Below, in pieces: positions 49,120 through 58,513 of a DNA stretch of 64,000 nucleotides (its first letter is position 1; the number at the start of each line of letters is the position of its first letter). Below the pieces are notes generated by a model. The model was not told where the DNA came from and ran no database searches. It was given only the letters and a program-made list of their open reading frames with translations. Source of the stretch: Faecalibacterium prausnitzii (GTDB taxonomy: Bacteria; Bacillota; Clostridia; Oscillospirales; Ruminococcaceae). The DNA lies in the NCBI GenBank assembly GCA_004558805.1, contig SFDE01000003.1:82238-146237 (forward strand), written 5' to 3'. A program made the position numbers and the translations under genes.

Positions 49120-50784
49120 TTATTCTGCGGTTTTTTTCATCGTTTTGGCACGAATGATGGTCAGCACCGCCAGCTCCACCAGGATCGCCACACCCAAAAA
49201 CACCAGCGAGGTGACCAGATTGCCGTTTTCGCCCAGCACAGCCTGTGCCAGACCGGTGATGACATAGCACACCGCCGAGCACGCCGCCACCGTCATGGCA
49301 TAGGGCAGCTGGGTGGACACATGGTTCACATGGCTGCAGTGGGCGCCGGCAGACGCCATGATGGTGGTGTCAGAAATGGGAGAACAGTGGTCGCCGCACA
49401 CTGCACCGGACAGGCAGGCGGCAATGGACACCACCAGCATCTCCCCCTCCGGGAAAGCGTGGCAGACGATGGGGATCAGGATGGAAAAGGTGCCCCAGGA
49501 GGTGCCGGTGGCAAAGGCGAGGAACACCGCCACCAGGAAGATGATCACCGGCAGCAGGTATTGCAGCGCCGCCGCAGAGCCTCCCAGCAGGTTTGCCACA
49601 TAGTACTTTGCTCCCAGCAGACCGGTCATGCCGGACAGGGTCCAGGCAAGGGACAGGATCAGCATGGGGCTGACCATTGCCTTAAAGCCCTCCGGGATGC
49701 AGGCGGCAAAGTCCTGAAAGGTCATGACCTGCCGCACCTGGTAGAACACAAAGGTAAACAGCAGTGCAACGCTGCTGCCCATTACCAGACCTGCCGAGGC
49801 GTTACAGTCTGCAAAGGCGGTGACGAAGTCCACCCCTTCAAAGAAGCCGCCGGTGTAGATCATGCCCAGGATGCAGGCAACGATGAGCACCAGCACCGGA
49901 GCGATCAGGTCCACCACATGACCCCGGGTGTCGGTGCTGTCGTCCATATCGTTGCCGTAGGGGCGGTCCTCGGTGGTAAACAGGTCGCCTTTTTTGGCGT
50001 TGTCCTCGTTGAGCTTCATGGGACCATATTCGGTGTCGGTAAAGATGAGGAACAGGCTCATGACCATGGTGAGCAGGGCGTAGTAGTTGTAGGGGATGGT
50101 GCGCAGGAACATGGTAAAGCCGTTGATGCCGGAGCCCTCCGGCACCGAGGAGGTGACCGCCGCCGCCCAGCTGGACACCGGAGCAATGATGCAGACAGGC
50201 GCCGCCGTGGCGTCGATGAGGTACGCCAGCTTTGCCCGGGAAACGTTCTGTCGGTCGGTGACCGGACGCATCACCGAGCCCACAGTAAGGCAGTTGAAAT
50301 AGTCGTCCACAAAGATCATGACGCCCAGCAGCAGGGTGGCAAACTGCGCCCCCGCCCGGGTATGGATGTGGGTGGACGCCCAGCGCCCAAAGGCGGCGGA
50401 ACCGCCTGCCTTGTTCATCAGCGCCACCAGAATGCCCAGCATCACCAGAAAGACCAGGATGCCCACGTTGCCGGGATCCGACAGCTTGGTGATCATGCCG
50501 CCTTCCTCGTGGAAGAACAGGGTGTTCAGTGCCAGCTCCAGATTGCCGTTGGAATACAGCAGGGCGCCGGAGGCAATGCCCACCAGCAGGGAGGTGTAGA
50601 CCTCCTTGGTGTTCAGCGCCAGCACGATGGCGATCACCGGCGGCAGCAGGGAAAAGATGGTGCTGTACACCGTGCAGGTGTAGGTGGCGGGATCATCGAT
50701 CCTGCCGGGAGTTGCCGCCGTGCACCACAGCAGCAGGGCGAACACCAGCAAAGCGCCCACCCAGGAAAGGTTTTTGTTTTTCAT
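49120..50784 (-). CDS. Na+/H+ antiporter, NhaC family
   Basis: 554 residues from ATG at 50784, the start that leads straight into the first membrane segment. About 12-14 helices. GVMIFVDDYFNCLTVGSVMRPVTDRQNVSRAKLAYLIDATAAPVCIIAPVSSWAA and AACLSGAVCGDHCSPISDTTIMASAGAHCSHVNHVSTQLPYA are the two half-site motifs of the NhaC/ArsB-like family. It may exchange Na+ for H+ or carry amino acids or organic acids, as some members do. A MarR gene follows. Confidence 0.88.
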   Translation of the reverse strand: MKNKNLSWVGALLVFALLLWCTAATPGRIDDPATYTCTVYSTIFSLLPPVIAIVLALNTKEVYTSLLVGIASGALLYSNGNLELALNTLFFHEEGGMITKLSDPGNVGILVFLVMLGILVALMNKAGGSAAFGRWASTHIHTRAGAQFATLLLGVMIFVDDYFNCLTVGSVMRPVTDRQNVSRAKLAYLIDATAAPVCIIAPVSSWAAAVTSSVPEGSGINGFTMFLRTIPYNYYALLTMVMSLFLIFTDTEYGPMKLNEDNAKKGDLFTTEDRPYGNDMDDSTDTRGHVVDLIAPVLVLIVACILGMIYTGGFFEGVDFVTAFADCNASAGLVMGSSVALLFTFVFYQVRQVMTFQDFAACIPEGFKAMVSPMLILSLAWTLSGMTGLLGAKYYVANLLGGSAAALQYLLPVIIFLVAVFLAFATGTSWGTFSILIPIVCHAFPEGEMLVVSIAACLSGAVCGDHCSPISDTTIMASAGAHCSHVNHVSTQLPYAMTVAACSAVCYVITGLAQAVLGENGNLVTSLVFLGVAILVELAVLTIIRAKTMKKTAE

Positions 50785-50860
50785 GCGTTTCTCTCTTTCG
50801 ATCTCTGGCGTATCAGCGCCCCCCGGGCGGGACACACTAGCTGTACCGCGGGGAAAGGGG

Positions 50861-51043
50861 GTGTCTGCTGCGCCGGATTATAAATCCTTGTATCTTGAGC
50901 TGTTCCGTGCCAATGAGCAGGCAGTACAGCTTTTGCAAAATGCTCAGGTCCGTGCCGAGGCGCATCTGCTGGAAGCAGACCCGCCGCCCATCCGGCTGGA
51001 AGAGGAAAAAAAGCCCCCTCTCACCCCGGAAGACTCCGGCTGA
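50861..51043 (+). CDS. small hypothetical protein (about 60 residues)
   Basis: A frame with coding character, DYKSLYLELFRANEQAVQLLQNAQ then an acidic/proline tail, ends with TGA at 51043. There is no ATG in a sensible place; GTG at 50861 is the best start, with AAAGGGG directly before it (short spacing). It is divergent from the NhaC gene. The helical start resembles small Firmicute proteins that begin with DYKxLYxxLF. Function unknown. Confidence 0.5.
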   Translation: MSAAPDYKSLYLELFRANEQAVQLLQNAQVRAEAHLLEADPPPIRLEEEKKPPLTPEDSG

Positions 51044-51080
51044 CAGACCGATGCCGCCCCGACAAAAAGGCAGCGGCAGC

Positions 51081-51470
51081 TCAGCCCTTCTTTGCCTCTG
51101 CCTTTGCGGCAAACTTTGCGTCGTTGATGACAAACCGCTCATGGATGCCGCCGCCCACAGCACCCTTCTCGTCCTGCAGCTCCACCTTAAAGGTAAGCTT
51201 GCGTCCCTCCACAGCCACCAGCTGGCTGCGGCAGGTAACGGTCATGCCCACGGGGGTAGGTGCGGTGTGCTCCAGCTCCAGCTTGGTGCCCACGGTGCCG
51301 CTGCCCTCTTCCAGTGCGGGGGCGACGCTCATCCAGCAGGTCTTTTCTGCCAGTGCCACCAGTGCTGGGGTAGCAAACACATCCAGCGTGCCGCTGCCCA
51401 TGGTCTTTGCCGTGTTCTGCTGGGTAACAGACACGCTCTGCTCGCCACAAATTCCGGTTTCCAACTTCAT
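51081..51470 (-). CDS. hot-dog thioesterase of the FlK type
   Basis: 129 residues from ATG at 51470 (GGAGGAAA upstream). FATPALVALAEKTC contributes Thr34 and Glu42 and LELEHTAPTPVGM contributes His68. The 8- and 26-residue spacing equals that of the Thr42-Glu50-His76 triad of fluoroacetyl-CoA thioesterase FlK. The protein probably hydrolyses a short acyl-CoA; in a gut anaerobe the real substrate is unlikely to be fluoroacetyl-CoA. It is monocistronic. Confidence 0.86.
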   Translation of the reverse strand: MKLETGICGEQSVSVTQQNTAKTMGSGTLDVFATPALVALAEKTCWMSVAPALEEGSGTVGTKLELEHTAPTPVGMTVTCRSQLVAVEGRKLTFKVELQDEKGAVGGGIHERFVINDAKFAAKAEAKKG

Positions 51471-51600
51471 AGTATTTCCTCCCTTGTGCGCCTTCCGGCG
51501 CACCTTCTATTTTTACAGCTTCCTGTTATAAAATACCACACTTTAGGTCTTTATGCACCTGCTTTGCCGCAATTTGCAAAAAAATTCTGCTTTGGGGAAC

Positions 51601-51641
51601 AAAAAGACAGGGAACATCCGGCATCCCAGCTGTTCCCTGTC
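51601..51641 (-). terminator. terminator of the large surface protein gene
   Basis: GACAGGGAACA/TGTTCCCTGTC stem with a 14-nt loop and TTTTT on the minus strand, 28 bp after the stop. Confidence 0.9.
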
Positions 51642-51668
51642 TGTATTTTTACGTTTGCATGCGCATAT

Positions 51669-54600
51669 TTATATGCGCATCTTCTTTTGCAGTCCCTTCC
51701 AGCTGCGGATCACCTGCCAGCGGGTCACCGGACGGTCTGCTGCAGCCTGCGTCCCCAGCAGCCCCTGTTCTGCGCACCAGCGCAACGCCGCCGGGGTGCC
51801 GGTAAGCTCCGGGTCGGACACCGGACGGGGACTGCCTGCAGTCTCCCACAGCAGCGCCGCAAGCTCTCCGCAGCTGCCGGGGATCTCTGCACCAACCGGC
51901 AGCACCGCCCGGAGATACAGCCCTGTCGCTCCCAGATAGCCCACCGCCGCACCGGCGGCAATGCCTGCAACAGGCAAAAGCATGGCGCTCTGCCCCGGCG
52001 CTGCCGGTTCCTCCGGTGCCGGTTTCTCTTCCGGCTCCGGCGGCTCCGGATTTTCCGGGTCCACTTCCACTGCCCGGAGTTTGAGGGCAAGGGTCACAGG
52101 ACTTTCCGGCATGACAAAACGATACCTGCCCTCTTCCTGCTCCACCTGTACAGCGGTGCCCTCCGGCGTCGTCACCACCCAGCTGTCCAGCATCTGGTCT
52201 TCCGGCAGGAGGTCAAGCTGGTACTGCAGGTGCACCGCCGCCCCTGCCTGCGCCTCTGTAAGTGTCTCTCCCTCTGCCCCGGTGGCTGCCACACCGTAGG
52301 GGTTGGGGTCCGGCAGGGTGATGGGATACTGCACCACCGGCGGGTCCGGCTCCGGGTCCGGGTCCGGCTCCAGCCCAAAGCACAGGGAGACATAGTCCCC
52401 CATGCTGAACTGCACCGTGTCATCCTGCAAACTGCCGGTCTGCCCGGGCAGGGAGGACACCTCCGCCCCCAGCCCATCGGTCACTGCCCAGTGCATCTTC
52501 TCGATGCCGGTGGGCATGGTCAGGGCAAGCATCTTGTGGCTGCCAAAGACCCGGACCTCCACCGTATCCCGGTCCAGCGGCAGCTGCACCCCGTTGAGGG
52601 TCGCCCCTGCGGGCAGGGTCAGAGTCTGCCCCTTTGTGCTTCCACTGCTGCAAATCAGGCTACCGCCCCATTGCAAGGCATCCTCCACGGTGCTGCTGCC
52701 CTCCAGAACCAGCGTTTCTCCCCAGAAAATACCGCCCCGGAGCTGTGCCGGTTCCGTCTGTGTTCCCGCTGCCGTTACAGGCACCGCAACAAGGGCATTT
52801 TCGTCAAAAACAGCGGTGTAGCCCGGCTCCACCCGGAGGGTCTTTACCTTCTCACCCCGGTCGTTGACCGTTTCTGCATAGCTCCATCCCTCGCCACCCT
52901 CTGCGGCAGGGGTACCGTCGGCATTCATGGGGATGTGGCTCACAAAGCTGCGCTGTGCCACGGTCAAGGTCGTGTTTTCACCGGGCATGGAAAACCGGAG
53001 AGTCCGGTTGCAGCGGTCCTGCCAGGGGAATACATCCTCCCGGTCTGCGCTCCAGACCGGGGCGGCGATATCCGCCGGGGCCGCCGCCTCCAGCTGCGGC
53101 TGTCCCACCGTGTGCACCACGGTGCCGTCGGGGCACTCCACGCCCCACAGGGTCACCGGTTGTGTGCTGTCCTTTACCACAAGGGTCAGGTCCGCCGACT
53201 CTGCGCCGGTCAGCGCCCCAAAGACCACTGCCTGCCGGATGTTCCCGCCGGACCCGGCTTGCACATTGCCGGTAAAAATACCGCTGCAGCTCCAGCCCTC
53301 GCCGTCACAGATCACATCTGCGCCGACCACATTTTTGCCGGTGTCCAGCACGCCGCTGTTGAGAAGGGTGCCGCCCCGGATAGAAAGTTCCGAAAGGACA
53401 CCTCGGTTCAAAAGCGTCCCGTTTTCCGGCAGGGTGATCTCTCCGCCGGAGATCCTGCTTTTTCTCTCGCCCCGGCTTTCCACCACCACCGCCGGTTCCT
53501 CGCCGGTATATCCGGCGGCGTCCACCCGACAGTTTTCCAGCAGGGCAGACGCTGTATCGCCGCTGCACAGCTGCAGCCGGTCCTTCCCCCACAGGGTCAC
53601 GGAGGAATCCCAGACCCCGCCGCCTTGCAGCACAGCGCCGCCCCTCAGGGCAGCATTTTCCAGCACTGTATTTTCCTGCACCGTGACCGTCTTTTCAAAG
53701 GTGCCGCCCGTAATGCAAAGCTCTCCCTGCTCCGGCGTTTTTAGCACCACCGGCACCTGCAGGGCGCTGCTTTCCCCGCTCAGGTCCCGGGACTCTGTAA
53801 GGGTCAGCACCCCGGTGCTTTCCTCCAGCTCCCAGCCCTCGCCGCAATAGACCACAGCCCCGTCCCGCAGTTCTTTATAGGTGTTGGTGCAGACCGGCTG
53901 CCCGGCATCGTCCAGCTCCAGCCGGTTATACTGCCGCACTGTAATATCCTGGTCTGCCTTGAGGATGTACTGCCCCTCTTCGTTCTTTGCAAGGGGAGCC
54001 CCTGCCGCATCCCGGCAGAGGGCAGTTTTCGGTGTCACCGAAAACCGCACCACCGTATTTTCTTGTACCGTGATCTTCCGGTTCCCCTCCGGGGTCGCCT
54101 CGGTGGCAAGGCGGGCAGTTGACCCTGCCGTCTCGGTCTCCACTTCCAGAACACCTTCCGGCAGAAGGATGGTCTTTTCCTGCACCGCCTTCAGCACCGC
54201 ATCCTGTCCCTGAGCAGGGGCTAAAAAACAAACCACCCCGCCGGATGGGGGCAGGGAAGTGCCGCACCATTCTTCCACTGTAATGGTTTTTCCGCCGGTA
54301 TATACCCACAGCTCTCCCGCCTCCGGCGGCAGTTCCAACCGCAGCTCCGGCTGCGTCTCCTGAGTGGCGGCAATGTAGACGGTGTCCGGGATCCCGTTGA
54401 TGGTGCCGTTTTCTGCCGTCAGGGCATAGCAGTTTCCCATGATCTGCGCCCCGGCTGTGCCGGAAGTCTGCCGGGGATCCTGCCGGAACACACCAGCGTA
54501 GACCTGCGTGGGAAAGCTGGCTTCCGGATCGTTGATCTCCTGATGATAGGTGCCCCCAAACAGCTGAAGGGAAGCCCCCTGAGACTGTACCGGCTTATAG

Positions 54601-55067
54601 AAGGTCCCTCCGGTAATGGAGGCAGCCTCACTGCCGGTGCCGGCGATCACAGAATGAAAGACCCCGCCGGAAATGGTGACACCGCTCCCCAGCGAGATCT
54701 CAATGGTTTCGTGAAGAGAAGGAAAGGCTGAAAAGTCGTACTCGCCTGCCCGCAGGTCCAGGTGAGGATACTCGCCCTTCAAATTGGAAGCGCCCCAGGA
54801 ATTGCCGGAAGGATTCTCGTCCAGAAACTCCACGTCCGGCTCTTCTTCGTAAAATCCATAGTAGGGATAGCCGTCCTTGCTGACCCAGAGGTCTCCGTCC
54901 GGACCCACACCGGTGCGAGCCGTTCCCGGCTCCTCTCCTGCGCTCTGCGCCGCCGCAGCCGCCGGGAAATGCCCTTCTGCCGCCTCTGCGAACGCCGACA
55001 CCGGCACAGCCGAAACCGTCATCCCCGCCGCCAGCAGCAGACCGACCCATCTGTAGATCTGCCTCAT
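51669..55067 (-). CDS. large secreted or cell-surface protein with beta-solenoid-like repeats and C-terminal SLH-like segment
   Basis: 1132 residues. The N-terminus is a Sec signal (WVGLLLAAGMTVSAVPVSAFAEA). Between about 120 and 800 there are many short turns of the GG-T/V-F type (ISGGVF, ITGGTF, LFGGTY, ITGGTF, IRGGTL, LRGGIFW) as in right-handed beta-solenoids. A Pro/Asp/Glu linker (DPDPEPDPP) and a Pro/Glu stretch follow, then a hydrophobic segment (LLPVAGIAAGAAVGYLGATGLYL). The last 70 residues (AELAALLWETAG, ALRWCAEQGLLG) resemble an S-layer-homology repeat. AAAGGAGA precedes the start. It is probably an adhesin or wall protein. Confidence 0.8.
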   Translation of the reverse strand: MRQIYRWVGLLLAAGMTVSAVPVSAFAEAAEGHFPAAAAAQSAGEEPGTARTGVGPDGDLWVSKDGYPYYGFYEEEPDVEFLDENPSGNSWGASNLKGEYPHLDLRAGEYDFSAFPSLHETIEISLGSGVTISGGVFHSVIAGTGSEAASITGGTFYKPVQSQGASLQLFGGTYHQEINDPEASFPTQVYAGVFRQDPRQTSGTAGAQIMGNCYALTAENGTINGIPDTVYIAATQETQPELRLELPPEAGELWVYTGGKTITVEEWCGTSLPPSGGVVCFLAPAQGQDAVLKAVQEKTILLPEGVLEVETETAGSTARLATEATPEGNRKITVQENTVVRFSVTPKTALCRDAAGAPLAKNEEGQYILKADQDITVRQYNRLELDDAGQPVCTNTYKELRDGAVVYCGEGWELEESTGVLTLTESRDLSGESSALQVPVVLKTPEQGELCITGGTFEKTVTVQENTVLENAALRGGAVLQGGGVWDSSVTLWGKDRLQLCSGDTASALLENCRVDAAGYTGEEPAVVVESRGERKSRISGGEITLPENGTLLNRGVLSELSIRGGTLLNSGVLDTGKNVVGADVICDGEGWSCSGIFTGNVQAGSGGNIRQAVVFGALTGAESADLTLVVKDSTQPVTLWGVECPDGTVVHTVGQPQLEAAAPADIAAPVWSADREDVFPWQDRCNRTLRFSMPGENTTLTVAQRSFVSHIPMNADGTPAAEGGEGWSYAETVNDRGEKVKTLRVEPGYTAVFDENALVAVPVTAAGTQTEPAQLRGGIFWGETLVLEGSSTVEDALQWGGSLICSSGSTKGQTLTLPAGATLNGVQLPLDRDTVEVRVFGSHKMLALTMPTGIEKMHWAVTDGLGAEVSSLPGQTGSLQDDTVQFSMGDYVSLCFGLEPDPDPEPDPPVVQYPITLPDPNPYGVAATGAEGETLTEAQAGAAVHLQYQLDLLPEDQMLDSWVVTTPEGTAVQVEQEEGRYRFVMPESPVTLALKLRAVEVDPENPEPPEPEEKPAPEEPAAPGQSAMLLPVAGIAAGAAVGYLGATGLYLRAVLPVGAEIPGSCGELAALLWETAGSPRPVSDPELTGTPAALRWCAEQGLLGTQAAADRPVTRWQVIRSWKGLQKKMRI

Positions 55068-55265
55068 AAAATTCTCCTTTTTTACATCCGCCCCTGCCGA
55101 CCACCGGCAAAGGCAAAAGTGACCTGTCTAGGCTCACTTTTCGATGGTTCAAGTGTACGAGGACAGTGTCCAAATAGCAATGACCAGATTCCCCAAAATA
55201 TCGGTTGGATTTTTGTGCGTAACGTCCTGCCGCCCTTTTTCTGCACTCCATAGGGCAAAAAGCGG

Positions 55266-55294
55266 TTGACGGAAAATGCCTTTTTTGCTATACT
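55266..55294 (+). promoter_or_regulatory. promoter of tRNA-Ser
   Basis: TTGACG, 17-bp spacer, TATACT, 17 bp before the mature tRNA 5' end. Confidence 0.8.
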
Positions 55295-55310
55295 ATAAAG
55301 GCTATCGTAT

Positions 55311-55401
55311 GGAGATGTATCGAAGCGGTCGTAACGAGAACGACTCGAAATCGTTTTGTCCTTAACCGGGCACGTGGGTTCGAATCCCACCATCTCCGCC
55401 A
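55311..55401 (+). tRNA. tRNA-Ser (anticodon CGA)
   Basis: 91 nt including an encoded CCA. The acceptor stem is GGAGATG/CATCTCC with discriminator G, the anticodon arm AACGA-CTCGAAA-TCGTT shows anticodon CGA (reads UCG), a long variable arm follows (class II tRNA), and the T arm is GTGGG-TTCGAAT-CCCAC. A promoter precedes and a terminator follows at once. Frames translated through this region are artefacts. Confidence 0.97.
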
Positions 55402-55403
55402 AC

Positions 55404-55436
55404 AAAAGGCACCTGCTCAGGCGGGTGCCTTTTTTG
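55404..55436 (+). terminator. terminator of tRNA-Ser
   Basis: AAAGGCACC-TGCTCAGGCG-GGTGCCTTTTTT right after the CCA end. Confidence 0.92.
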
Positions 55437-55618
55437 CGGTCAAGATGGTGAGGATGAGAACAGGGCGGCGGTCCGCAGACCGCAAGCAACCAGCCTCCTC
55501 TGTTTGTGCTTGTAAGCTCCGTCGAACCGTCAAACGGCAACGCTTCCCTAAGAATTTGGCTGATCGTCCAAAAATGAAGCAAAAATTTTGGATAGGATCA
55601 CCTATCGAACGGTATGTA

Positions 55619-56056
55619 TCAATGGTTGCCGCTCAGGACCTTCTCAAGCGTGTCCGCAAACCTGGCATCCTGCTCCTTCGTCCGCTTTTGGCTCCCCTTG
55701 GGGTGCTTTCCGGCACGGAGGAGCTTTTTGTTTTCATACCGCCGCAGCATAAGAGCGTCTATGTTGTCGGCGGTGTATTCCAAACCGTTCTGGTTCAGCA
55801 CCCTTGCGCACTTGGCAAGGCACATACTCGCCAGCCCGTAGTCCTGCGTCACGACCACATCCCCCGGCTTTACCCGGTTCACCAGCGCAAAGTCTACGCT
55901 GTCAGCCCCTTTGTCGAACACCAGCGTCTGCGCACCTTCCCGCTGGATTTGATGAGAGGTGTCGCACAGAATGATGACCGGAACGACAAACCTCTTTGCA
56001 ATCTGCAAAGTCAGATCGACGACCGGACAGCCGTCTGCATCAATCAAAATGGTCAT
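55619..56056 (-). CDS. UPF0178 (YaiI/YqxD) family protein
   Basis: 145 residues, full family length. TILIDADGCPVVDLTLQIAKRF at the start, then DKGADSVDFALVNRVKPGDVVVTQDYGLASMCLAK and NIDALMLRRYENKKLLRAGKHPKGSQKRTKEQDARF, all conserved in this PIN-like family of unknown function, which has clustered Asp residues like a nuclease active site. It overlaps the upstream esterase gene by 4 bp. Confidence 0.94.
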   Translation of the reverse strand: MTILIDADGCPVVDLTLQIAKRFVVPVIILCDTSHQIQREGAQTLVFDKGADSVDFALVNRVKPGDVVVTQDYGLASMCLAKCARVLNQNGLEYTADNIDALMLRRYENKKLLRAGKHPKGSQKRTKEQDARFADTLEKVLSGNH

Positions 56057-56736
56057 GTGTGTTCCTCCATCACCCAGCGAAATGCTTTTGCGGTACGCAA
56101 ATCAGCGTTCTTAAAGTGTCCGCCGCTGTTCCATTCAAGGGTGGAGTCTACCCCATGCGCTGTAAGCCGGCTGTACAGGGTGCGGATGTGATCGCCCACC
56201 ACAGCCATGACGGCGTTTTTCGTGCGCTCTTCCTTGTCGCCAAGACTCAGATAAACGCACCGTGCCTGCATCGGGTGCTGCTGTTCAAACTCCATCCAGC
56301 CCGGAAACCACACCGAGGGAGATGCGGCGGCAACACCGTAGAACAGATTTGTCTGGGTAGAGGTCCACAATGCAAACAGCCCTGCCAGTGAGTAACCACC
56401 CAGAATGATTTTGACGTTTTCCGGGAGAGGATACTGTTGCTTCAGTGTGGGGATGACCTGTTCCGTCAGAAAGCGCAGGGTGTCCCCAGCATTGCCACCG
56501 AAACCCTGCTTCCCCCACACAGCAGGGGCTTCCCACGGGGAAAGTGCATCGTTCCAGCTTTCCACCGGGATAGCCGCAAATAAAAAGTGGTGCGCACTCT
56601 GTGCAATAGCGGCAACCTCGCTTCCCATGCTTTGCAGCTCATGTTCACCGGTCATTTGGAGCAGCAGGTATTCTGCATGGACTTCGCCGTAAATGCGGCA
56701 AGGTCTGTTCCCGATTTGCATTGTCTGTGCAGTCAC
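56053..56736 (-). CDS. alpha/beta-hydrolase esterase (Fes/esterase D-like)
   Basis: 227 residues from GTG at 56736, chosen because GGGAGGAC lies 6 bp upstream; ATG at 56721 is the alternative. The nucleophile elbow is ILGGYSLAGLFALW, and DSTLEWNSGGHFKN gives the C-terminal His; AASPSVWFPGW follows the elbow as in esterase D and enterochelin-esterase-type enzymes. It is cytosolic (no signal). Its stop overlaps the UPF0178 start. Possible roles are hydrolysis of siderophore or thioester compounds. Confidence 0.85.
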   Translation of the reverse strand: MTAQTMQIGNRPCRIYGEVHAEYLLLQMTGEHELQSMGSEVAAIAQSAHHFLFAAIPVESWNDALSPWEAPAVWGKQGFGGNAGDTLRFLTEQVIPTLKQQYPLPENVKIILGGYSLAGLFALWTSTQTNLFYGVAAASPSVWFPGWMEFEQQHPMQARCVYLSLGDKEERTKNAVMAVVGDHIRTLYSRLTAHGVDSTLEWNSGGHFKNADLRTAKAFRWVMEEHT

Positions 56737-57128
56737 TGCGGCGTCCTCCCGAAAAAACTTTGATAAGCCCAGTATAGCAACTGAAAAATCATTTTGCAAT
56801 TCAAAAGTTTTTCAGCGCCGCAAGGCAGAACAGCAGCAGTGATGCCACGCCCCCGGCAGCTGTCCCACCTCCGTAGTTCCCGGAGGCTGCATCCCGCAGG
56901 TGTTCTGTAAAAATAAAACGATCTGCCGCCCGCCGTTCCAGAGCCTTTACGCTCCCGGACCGGGGCTGCAGATCGTTTTTTGTTTTATTCTTCCAGCAGC
57001 GGTTCCAGCCGGGTCCGCAGCTCCTGCCGCCGCTGCTGACACAGGGCACCGGGTCTGTGCCGCCGCCCGGAGGGCGATCTTTTCCTGCCGGGACATCCAC
57101 GGAACAGGCGGGTCTTGGCATGTGCTTT
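56737..57128. other. 392-bp intergenic stretch with a terminator and a possible gene remnant
   Basis: No intact gene. A stem AAAACGATCTGC/GCAGATCGTTTT (56915-56979) with a long loop and T-runs on both sides probably ends the M18 peptidase unit. At about 57000-57100 the minus strand shows coding-like pieces in two different frames (MSRQEKIALRAAAQ and then QQRRQELRTRLEPLLEE before a TAA), which could be one small frameshifted gene. The upstream 56737-56914 part shows nothing I recognise. Confidence 0.45.
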
Positions 57129-58445
57129 TTACTTGCTGATCTCCAGCGTGCCAAACTGAGTCTCCTCAAAGTGGCTGCCGTAGAGTTCCTCCATGAGCTT
57201 GATCAGGGAGATGGTGTCCTTTACACCGGCGGTCTCGTAGCAGGAGTGCATGGCGAGCTGAGGCAGACCGATATCCACACAGTTCATGGAGACCTGTGCC
57301 ATGACCAGATTGCCCAGGGTGCTGCCACCCACTTTGTCGGAACGGTTGGCAAAGTACTGCAGGGGCACACCGGCACGTACTGCCAGCTCCTTTGCGGCGG
57401 CGATGCTCATACCGTCGCTGGTGTACTTCTGCCCGGCGTGGGTCTTGATGACCACGCCCTCGTTCATGTAGGTGCAATTGTTCACATCGGTATGCTCCGG
57501 ATGGTTGGGGTGCACGGCATGGGCGTTGTCGGCACTGATCATAAAGCTGGACGCCACCGCACGGTGGAAGTCTTCATCGCTGCCGCCAAGGCTGCCTGCG
57601 ATCCGGTGGAGCACATCGTACAGGAAGGTGGAAGCCGCACCCTGCTTGGTGCCGGAGCCCACTTCCTCGTTGTCAAAAAAGGCTGCCACCCCGATGGAGC
57701 GGGGGTTCTTTTTGTTCAGCAGACCCTTCAGAATGCCAAACACGCACTGCTGGTCGTCCAGACGACCGCAGGAGATGAACTCCTCATTGCAGCCCCACAC
57801 CGAGGGCTTTTCCCGGACGTAGAGGAACAGGTCGGTGCCCAGGATCTGGTCCTGCGACACCTGCAGCTCCTCTGCCACCAGCTTTTTCAGCACCCCTTCT
57901 TCACAGGCGCCGCCCAGCAGAGGCAGCATATCCACCTGCTTGTTGAAGGATGCCTTGTCGTTGACCTCCCGGTTCATGTGGATCGCCACACTGGGGATCA
58001 TCAGCAGGTCACGGTCCATGGCGATGAGGCGGGAAACGATGGCATCCCCCTCCTTCACCAGCACACGACCTGCCACCGACAGGGGACGGTCCATCCAGGT
58101 GGCGCAGATCATGCCGCCGTAGCCTTCGGTGTTCAGCTTGGTGTACTTCTGCCCCATGTGGATCTCGGCATTCTCCTTGATGCGGAAGCAGGGGGAATCC
58201 GTATGTGCCGCAGCGATGTTGAAGCTGTAGTTTTCCAGCTGGTCACCCATGCGGAAAGCAATGATGCTGGAGCCGTTGCGGCAGACAAAGTAGTCCCTGC
58301 CCGGTTCCAGAGCCCACTTGCGGCTTTCCAGCAGCTCCGAGAAGCCCTCCTTCAGCAGGATGTCCCGGACGGATGCGGTAGTATGGTATGCGGTGGGATT
58401 GCCGTCGATAAAAGACAGCATCTCCCGGATCTCGTTTGCGATCAT
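57129..58445 (-). CDS. M18 family aminopeptidase
   Basis: 438 residues with AAGGAGG upstream. Zinc ligands are visible in AAAHTDSPCFRIK (His), FFDNEEVGSGTKQGAAS (Glu pair), SADNAHAVHPNHPEHTD (Asp, His) and LPQLAMHSCYETAG (His). The whole sequence follows the PepC/ApeA-type tetrahedral peptidases that release N-terminal residues, often acidic. It is 68 bp downstream of the APC permease gene on the same strand but separated by a hairpin. Confidence 0.94.
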   Translation of the reverse strand: MIANEIREMLSFIDGNPTAYHTTASVRDILLKEGFSELLESRKWALEPGRDYFVCRNGSSIIAFRMGDQLENYSFNIAAAHTDSPCFRIKENAEIHMGQKYTKLNTEGYGGMICATWMDRPLSVAGRVLVKEGDAIVSRLIAMDRDLLMIPSVAIHMNREVNDKASFNKQVDMLPLLGGACEEGVLKKLVAEELQVSQDQILGTDLFLYVREKPSVWGCNEEFISCGRLDDQQCVFGILKGLLNKKNPRSIGVAAFFDNEEVGSGTKQGAASTFLYDVLHRIAGSLGGSDEDFHRAVASSFMISADNAHAVHPNHPEHTDVNNCTYMNEGVVIKTHAGQKYTSDGMSIAAAKELAVRAGVPLQYFANRSDKVGGSTLGNLVMAQVSMNCVDIGLPQLAMHSCYETAGVKDTISLIKLMEELYGSHFEETQFGTLEISK

Positions 58446-58470
58446 AGGTTATACCTCCTTATTTCCTGAG

Positions 58471-58495
58471 AAAAGAGCCGGTCAGAATGACCGGC
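58471..58495 (-). terminator. terminator after the APC permease gene
   Basis: GCCGGTCA-TTC-TGACCGGC then TCTTTTC on the minus strand, between the permease and the peptidase. Confidence 0.7.
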
Positions 58496-58513
58496 CCTTC
58501 GGATGCTATAAAA

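Noticed and set aside
55082..55582. A 166-residue minus-strand frame across the tRNA-Ser region
   Set aside because: It is a translation through the tRNA and its terminator; the tRNA structure with its own promoter explains the sequence.
55311..55640. tRNA-Ser as an integration site with an element to its right
   Set aside because: No integrase gene and no repeated tRNA 3' end was found downstream; the genes after it are ordinary.
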